64,000 bases of DNA from Gammaproteobacteria bacterium UBA7803 (lineage in GTDB: Bacteria > Pseudomonadota > Gammaproteobacteria > Pseudomonadales > Azotimanducaceae). The stretch is from contig DLCH01000071.1 of NCBI GenBank assembly GCA_002480525.1, positions 62,001 to 126,000 of the forward strand, written 5' to 3'. The position numbers and the translations under genes were made by a program. The notes under the pieces are model-generated. The model was not told the DNA's origin. It saw only the letters and a program-made list of their open reading frames with translations, and made no database searches. Shown one piece after another: positions 60,410-64,000 of this stretch. Position 1 is the first letter of the stretch. Every line of letters starts with the position of its first letter.

Positions 60410-61819
60410 TCACCGGCCCGCCAGCGCCAGCACCCGGTCCTCCCGGCGCGACAGCCAGGCGAACCGGCAGATCAGCACCACGGCGGCCACCGACAGACCC
60501 GCGGACAGCCCCACCCAGAAACCCCGCACCCCGGTCATGCCGGGGACCTCTAGCCAGCCGAAGCCGAGCACCAGGCCGACCGGCAAGCCCACCGCCCAGT
60601 AGGCCAGCAGGGCGATCACCATGGGCATGCGGGTGTCCTTGAAACCGCGCAGGGCGCCGATGGCGGTGACCTGGGTGTCGTCGACGAGCTGGTAGACGGC
60701 GACGAACACCATCAGCTCGGCGGCCACCCGGATCACTGCGGCGTCGTTGCTGTACAGGCCCGCGATCGGCGCGCGCAGGGCCAGCAGGGCCGCGCCGGCG
60801 ACGACGGCGAAGGCGAGACCGACGCCGATGGCGACCCAGCCGCTGCGCCGGGCCGCCGTCAGGTCGCCGGCGCCGGTGTTGTAGCCCACCCGGATGGCGA
60901 CCGCCATGCCCAGCGCCATGGGGATCATGAACGCCAGTCCGCCGACGTTGGTGGCGATCTGGTGAGCCGCCACGGCGTCGACCCCGAGCCGGCCGATCAG
61001 CAGGGTCACCATGGAGAACATGGAGAACTCCAGGAAGATCGTCAGGCCGATCGGACCGCCCAGCTTGACGAGCCGCCAGATCTGCCGGACGTCGGGCCGG
61101 GAGATCCGTGCAAACACGCCGGTGCGGCGGATGCGGGAACGGGCCACCACCGCCAGCAGCACCGCGAACTCCACCCACAGCACCACCACGCTGGCCCAGC
61201 CGCAGCCGGCGCCGCCGAGCGCCGGAATGGGGCCGGCGCCGTAGATGAAGGCGTAGTTCAGGGGGATCTTGAGCAGCAGCCCCAGGAACGCCACCAGCAT
61301 GGCGGGCAGGGTCCAGGACATGCCCTCGCACAGATAGCGCAGGCCGAAATAGCCCAGCAGCGGCAGCGTTCCCCAGGACAGGGCATCCAGATAGGCGGTG
61401 GCCACCGGCACGGCCGTGGGGTCGATGCCCAGGGCGACGAAGAAGCCTTCGGCGTTGCGGTAGGCCGCGATCAGCACCGCGCCGCCGACCAGGGCGATCC
61501 AGCCGGCCTGACGCACGACCTCGCCGCTCTCGGCGGGGCGTCCCGCGCCGTTGAGCTGGGAGACCGCCGGAACCAGGGCCATGATGACGCCGCCCAGCAG
61601 CATGATGGTCGGCCAGAACACGTTGCCGCCCAGGGCCACGCCGGCCAGATCCACCGCCCCGTAGCGGCCGGCCATGATGGTGTCGGCCACGCCCATGCCC
61701 ATCTGGGAGAGCTGGGTCAGTACGATCGGCATGGCCAGCCGCAGGAGCTGGCCGAGCTCGGCGCGGATCACGCGCACCCCCCTTGTCGTGTTCAGCGCCA
61801 CGCCGTCCGGCGCCGGCAT
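60410..61819 (-). CDS. MATE-family efflux transporter
   Basis: 469 residues from ATG 61819; open frame upstream to 62080 is not part of the family. Twelve membrane helices in two lobes: QLSQMGMGVADTIMAGRYG and LAGVALGGNVFWPTIMLLGG in the first, MFSMVTLLIGRLGVDAVAAH and QIATNVGGLAFMIPMALGMA in the second, with the NorM pattern. It exports cationic drugs or metabolites using sodium or protons. A Fur-like box lies 55 bp upstream, suggesting iron-dependent expression. It precedes the EamA gene. Confidence 0.93.
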   Translation of the reverse strand: MPAPDGVALNTTRGVRVIRAELGQLLRLAMPIVLTQLSQMGMGVADTIMAGRYGAVDLAGVALGGNVFWPTIMLLGGVIMALVPAVSQLNGAGRPAESGEVVRQAGWIALVGGAVLIAAYRNAEGFFVALGIDPTAVPVATAYLDALSWGTLPLLGYFGLRYLCEGMSWTLPAMLVAFLGLLLKIPLNYAFIYGAGPIPALGGAGCGWASVVVLWVEFAVLLAVVARSRIRRTGVFARISRPDVRQIWRLVKLGGPIGLTIFLEFSMFSMVTLLIGRLGVDAVAAHQIATNVGGLAFMIPMALGMAVAIRVGYNTGAGDLTAARRSGWVAIGVGLAFAVVAGAALLALRAPIAGLYSNDAAVIRVAAELMVFVAVYQLVDDTQVTAIGALRGFKDTRMPMVIALLAYWAVGLPVGLVLGFGWLEVPGMTGVRGFWVGLSAGLSVAAVVLICRFAWLSRREDRVLALAGR

Positions 61820-61873
61820 GGCGCCCCGAGAGCGCCGGCGCGAGGCGGCGTGGGCGGATTGTACACGTCGGAT

Positions 61874-61892
61874 GAGAATGATTATCATATAC
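61874..61892 (-). promoter_or_regulatory. Fur-like box upstream of the MATE gene
   Basis: GAGAATGATTATCATATAC matches 14 of 19 positions of the Fur consensus GATAATGATAATCATTATC, with the central GATTATC dyad intact. It sits 55-73 bp upstream of the MATE start. A TACAAT on the minus strand (61858-61863) could be the -10, so the box would overlap its -35 region and repress when iron is plentiful. Confidence 0.7.
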
Positions 61893-61917
61893 GGCGCATC
61901 ACAAAGACGCCGCCGCG

Positions 61918-61954
61918 ATAGCTTCAATCTATTGTGACGATAGCTTCTTTCGAA
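61918..61954 (+). promoter_or_regulatory. OxyR-like binding site upstream of rubrerythrin
   Basis: ATAG, seven bases, CTAT, seven bases, ATAG (61918-61943) matches three of the four tetrads of the OxyR consensus with correct spacing; the fourth is CGAA instead of CTAT. A -10-like TATACT (61977-61982) follows with no good -35, as expected for an activated promoter, placing the site just upstream of RNA polymerase. It probably drives the rubrerythrin gene under peroxide stress. Confidence 0.7.
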
Positions 61955-62098
61955 TGCCCGACTCCGCCTCGCGCCGTATACTTTCCCGCGAATCGTGCCA
62001 TGTTCCAGCCCGCATCCCGCCCGCCGGATGCACACACACAGACGCGGAATCGGGCCGATCGACGACGCTTCACTCACCACTAAGACCGAGGTTTAGTC

Positions 62099-62515
62099 AT
62101 GGAACTGAAGGACAGCCAAACACTGCAGAACCTGAAGGACGCGTTCGCCGGGGAATCCCAGGCCAATCGCCGCTACCTGTACTTCGCCTCCAAGGCGGAC
62201 GTCGAAGGTGAGAACGACGTGGCCGCCGTGTTCCGCTCCACCGCCGAAGGCGAAACGGGCCACGCCCACGGGCACCTCGAGTATCTGGAAGCCGTCGGCG
62301 ATCCCGCCACCGGCCTGCCCATCGGCTCCACCGCCGAGAACCTGAAGGCGGCCATCGCCGGCGAGACCCACGAGTACACCGACATGTACCCGGGCATGGC
62401 GAAGACCGCGCGCGACGAAGGTTTCGACGAGATCGCCGACTGGTTCGAGACCCTGGCGAAGGCCGAGCGGTCCCACGCCAACCGCTTCCAGAAAGCGCTG
62501 GACAGCATGGCCTGA
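62099..62515 (+). CDS. Rubrerythrin-family diiron protein, no rubredoxin domain
   Basis: 138 residues from ATG 62099. The four-helix bundle carries the diiron ligands E19 (AFAGESQANRRY), E52/H55 (AEGETGHAHGH), E89/E92 (AGETHEYTD) and E123/H126 (AKAERSHANRF). The C-terminal rubredoxin domain of classic rubrerythrins is absent, so electrons must come from a partner. Rubrerythrins reduce hydrogen peroxide or take part in iron handling. It follows an OxyR-like site and precedes a terminator and the Fe-S oxidoreductase gene, its usual partner in gammaproteobacteria. Confidence 0.94.
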   Translation: MELKDSQTLQNLKDAFAGESQANRRYLYFASKADVEGENDVAAVFRSTAEGETGHAHGHLEYLEAVGDPATGLPIGSTAENLKAAIAGETHEYTDMYPGMAKTARDEGFDEIADWFETLAKAERSHANRFQKALDSMA

Positions 62516-62573
62516 TCGCGGCCGGGCCAGGCGGCCCGGGCAACATCGGCTGCCCCTTTTGCAGCCTCGGGAA

Positions 62574-62596
62574 GGGGTCCGCTACGGACCCCTTTT
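62574..62596 (+). terminator. Intrinsic terminator after rubrerythrin
   Basis: GGGGTCC, loop GCTAC, GGACCCC (62574-62592) then TTTT. Including the flanking AA and TT the stem is 9 bp. It lies 59 bp after the rubrerythrin stop and 90 bp before the next gene, so the downstream Fe-S gene probably depends on read-through or a further promoter. Confidence 0.75.
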
Positions 62597-62685
62597 CGAT
62601 TCGGGCCCGCGATCCGGCCCGCCGTCCGCGCCCCCTGGGCCGCGGCCGGACGACCCACGACGAGCAACCCACGACGGATGACACG

Positions 62686-64000
62686 ATGAGCAGAGAAGGC
62701 AGCCTCGAAGCCCCGGAACGACGCCCCCTGGAATGGCGGACGGAGGCCTTCTACGACAAGGCATCCCTGTACGACGAGCTGGAGCGGGTGTTCGACATCT
62801 GCCACGGCTGCCGCCGCTGCGTCAGCCTGTGCGACTCGTTCCCGACCCTGTTCGACCTGGTGGACGAGTCCGAGACACTGGAAGTGGACGGCGTCGACAA
62901 GGACGACTACATGAAGGTCGTCGACCAGTGCTACCTGTGCGACCTCTGCGCGGAGACCAAGTGCCCCTACCTGCCGCCCCACGAGTGGGCCGTGGACTTC
63001 CCCCACCTGATGCTGCGGGCCAAGGCCTACAAGCTCCGCAACCAGGACACCCGATGGCGCGACCGGGTGATCACCAGCACCGACCCGATCTTCGACACCC
63101 TGAGCACCCCCGGCATCGCCCAGCTCGCCAACGCGGCGGCGGCCAGCAAGACGCTGCGCAAGGCCGGTGACCGGATGCTCGGCATCCATCCCGACGCGCC
63201 GGTGCCCCGGTTCGAGCCGAAGCCGCTGACCCGGCGGCTGGGCACCGACGTCGGCGCCGGCCTGCCGGTCACGCCCGGCGAGCGCACCACCGGCAAGGTC
63301 GCCATCTACGTCACCTGCTACGGCGACCACAACGAGCCCCGGGTGGTCGAGGACCTGGTGGCCGTGCTGAACCACAACAACGTGCCGGTGCGCATCCTCA
63401 AGGACGCCAAGTGCTGCGGCATGCCCAAGCTCGAGCTCGGCGACCTGAAGAAGGTGGAGGCGCTGAAGGACGCCAACCTGCCGGTGTTCCTCCAGGCCAT
63501 CGAGGACGGCTACGACATTCTGGCGCCCATCCCCTCCTGCGTGCTGATGTACAAGCAGGAGCTGCCGCTGATGTTCCCCGAGGACGACGACGTGGCGAAG
63601 GTCCAGCGCGCCTTCTTCGATCCCTTCGAGTACCTGATGCTGCGCCACAAGGACGGCCTGATCGACACCAACTTCCGCACCGGGCTCGGCAAGGTGGCCT
63701 ACCACGTCGCCTGCCACCAGAGGGTGCAGAACATCGGCATGAAGACCCGGGATTTCCTGAAGCTGGTGCCGGACACCGAGGTCACCCACATCGACCGCTG
63801 CTCGGGCCACGACGGCACCTACGCCGTGAAGAGCGAAACCTACGACAAGGCCATGAAGATCGCCCGCCCCGTGGTCAACCGGGTGAAACAGGCGGAGCCG
63901 GACACCTTCGGTTCCGACTGCCCGATGGCGGGACGCATGATCGCGCACGGCATGGAGGGATCAGGGGAGGCGGAACACCCGATCACCATGGTTCGCAAAG
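62686..64000 (+). CDS. Fe-S oxidoreductase with CCG domains (GlpC-like), 3' end outside window
   Basis: At least 438 residues from ATG 62686; the C-terminus is beyond the window. Two 4Fe-4S clusters are set by C39, C42, C45, C49 (ICHGCRRCVSLC) and C82, C85, C88, C93 (CYLCDLCAETKCP). Two heterodisulfide-reductase-like CCG-type domains follow, with CYGDH...KCCGMPKLE near 240 and CHQRVQ...RCSGHDGTYA near 345-375. Family members pass electrons between flavoproteins, quinones and thiol or diiron partners. Next to rubrerythrin it is the expected electron donor or partner. The following gene, often DUF3501, is outside the window. Confidence 0.9.
   Translation, partial: MSREGSLEAPERRPLEWRTEAFYDKASLYDELERVFDICHGCRRCVSLCDSFPTLFDLVDESETLEVDGVDKDDYMKVVDQCYLCDLCAETKCPYLPPHEWAVDFPHLMLRAKAYKLRNQDTRWRDRVITSTDPIFDTLSTPGIAQLANAAAASKTLRKAGDRMLGIHPDAPVPRFEPKPLTRRLGTDVGAGLPVTPGERTTGKVAIYVTCYGDHNEPRVVEDLVAVLNHNNVPVRILKDAKCCGMPKLELGDLKKVEALKDANLPVFLQAIEDGYDILAPIPSCVLMYKQELPLMFPEDDDVAKVQRAFFDPFEYLMLRHKDGLIDTNFRTGLGKVAYHVACHQRVQNIGMKTRDFLKLVPDTEVTHIDRCSGHDGTYAVKSETYDKAMKIARPVVNRVKQAEPDTFGSDCPMAGRMIAHGMEGSGEAEHPITMVRK

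Noticed and set aside
1..64000. tRNA, rRNA, prophage or integrative element
   Set aside because: No TpsiC-like or anticodon-arm sequence, no rRNA sequence, no integrase and no clear shift in base composition were found on reading; a tRNAscan run would be decisive for tRNAs.

Overview
The window is 64 kb of very GC-rich, gene-dense chromosomal DNA. It suggests a Gram-negative gammaproteobacterium of unresolved order: there are lipoproteins and an outer-membrane POTRA/barrel protein, REP-like palindromes headed by GTAG or GTGG, OxyR-like and Fur-like operators, and a rubrerythrin/Fe-S pair and TM2, NnrU and MAPEG proteins of types I associate with that class. No rRNA, tRNA, phage, plasmid or CRISPR locus was seen. 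Most genes run in short operons with 1-11 bp start/stop overlaps, and GTG and TTG starts are frequent.

Layout. 1-3.0 kb (minus): serine hydrolase, sirtuin and the start of an outer-membrane POTRA protein in one overlapping operon. 3.1-8.0 kb (plus): circularly permuted ATP-grasp and Alpha-E pair, a second serine hydrolase and a YkvI-type membrane protein, meeting a sodium:solute symporter tail to tail. 9.5-12.9 kb (plus): small membrane protein, TauD-type dioxygenase, hybrid histidine kinase, HIT protein. 12.9-17.3 kb (minus): GNAT, thiolase, DUF3108 protein whose N-terminus runs through a 51-bp REP array, GST, HAD phosphatase. 17.5-25.0 kb: diguanylate cyclase, then a 315-bp MITE-like element in the convergent stop codons, then a PAP2 lipoprotein and a GldA/GldFG/DUF4340 transport operon. 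25-37.6 kb: hydrolase, NnrU, two SDRs, TM2 protein, epoxide hydrolase, MAPEG, thioesterase, Nudix, Hsp70-like, CaiB, MsrA, a Sel1-like lipoprotein and MnmH. 37.6-43.5 kb (minus): cobalt-type nitrile hydratase genes behind a divergent GH78-like protein, an alpha/beta hydrolase and a LysR regulator. 43.8-50.9 kb: Rieske protein, TetR, long IleRS, LLM oxidoreductase, CMD protein, small protein. 51-56.4 kb: ATP-grasp, MFS, hydrolase, then IPP isomerase and HMG-CoA synthase. 56.4-59.5 kb: VWA lipoprotein, ECF sigma and putative anti-sigma. 59.5-64 kb: EamA and MATE transporters, divergent from a rubrerythrin and Fe-S oxidoreductase.

Most notable are: (i) the nitrile hydratase locus with a GH78-like protein whose usual catalytic glutamates are aspartates; (ii) a small TGT...ACA element inserted at CTAG exactly where two convergent genes share their stop, so target duplication preserved both stops; (iii) a tandem REP array in phase with, and apparently supplying, the export signal of a DUF3108 protein; (iv) an intergenic region with a three-quarter OxyR site and a Fur-like box between rubrerythrin and MATE; (v) mevalonate-pathway genes (idi and HMG-CoA synthase); (vi) a hairpin with a G-quadruplex-capable loop beside an orphan plus-strand terminator upstream of lysR.

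All family assignments come from reading translated sequence and motifs; no database search was run.
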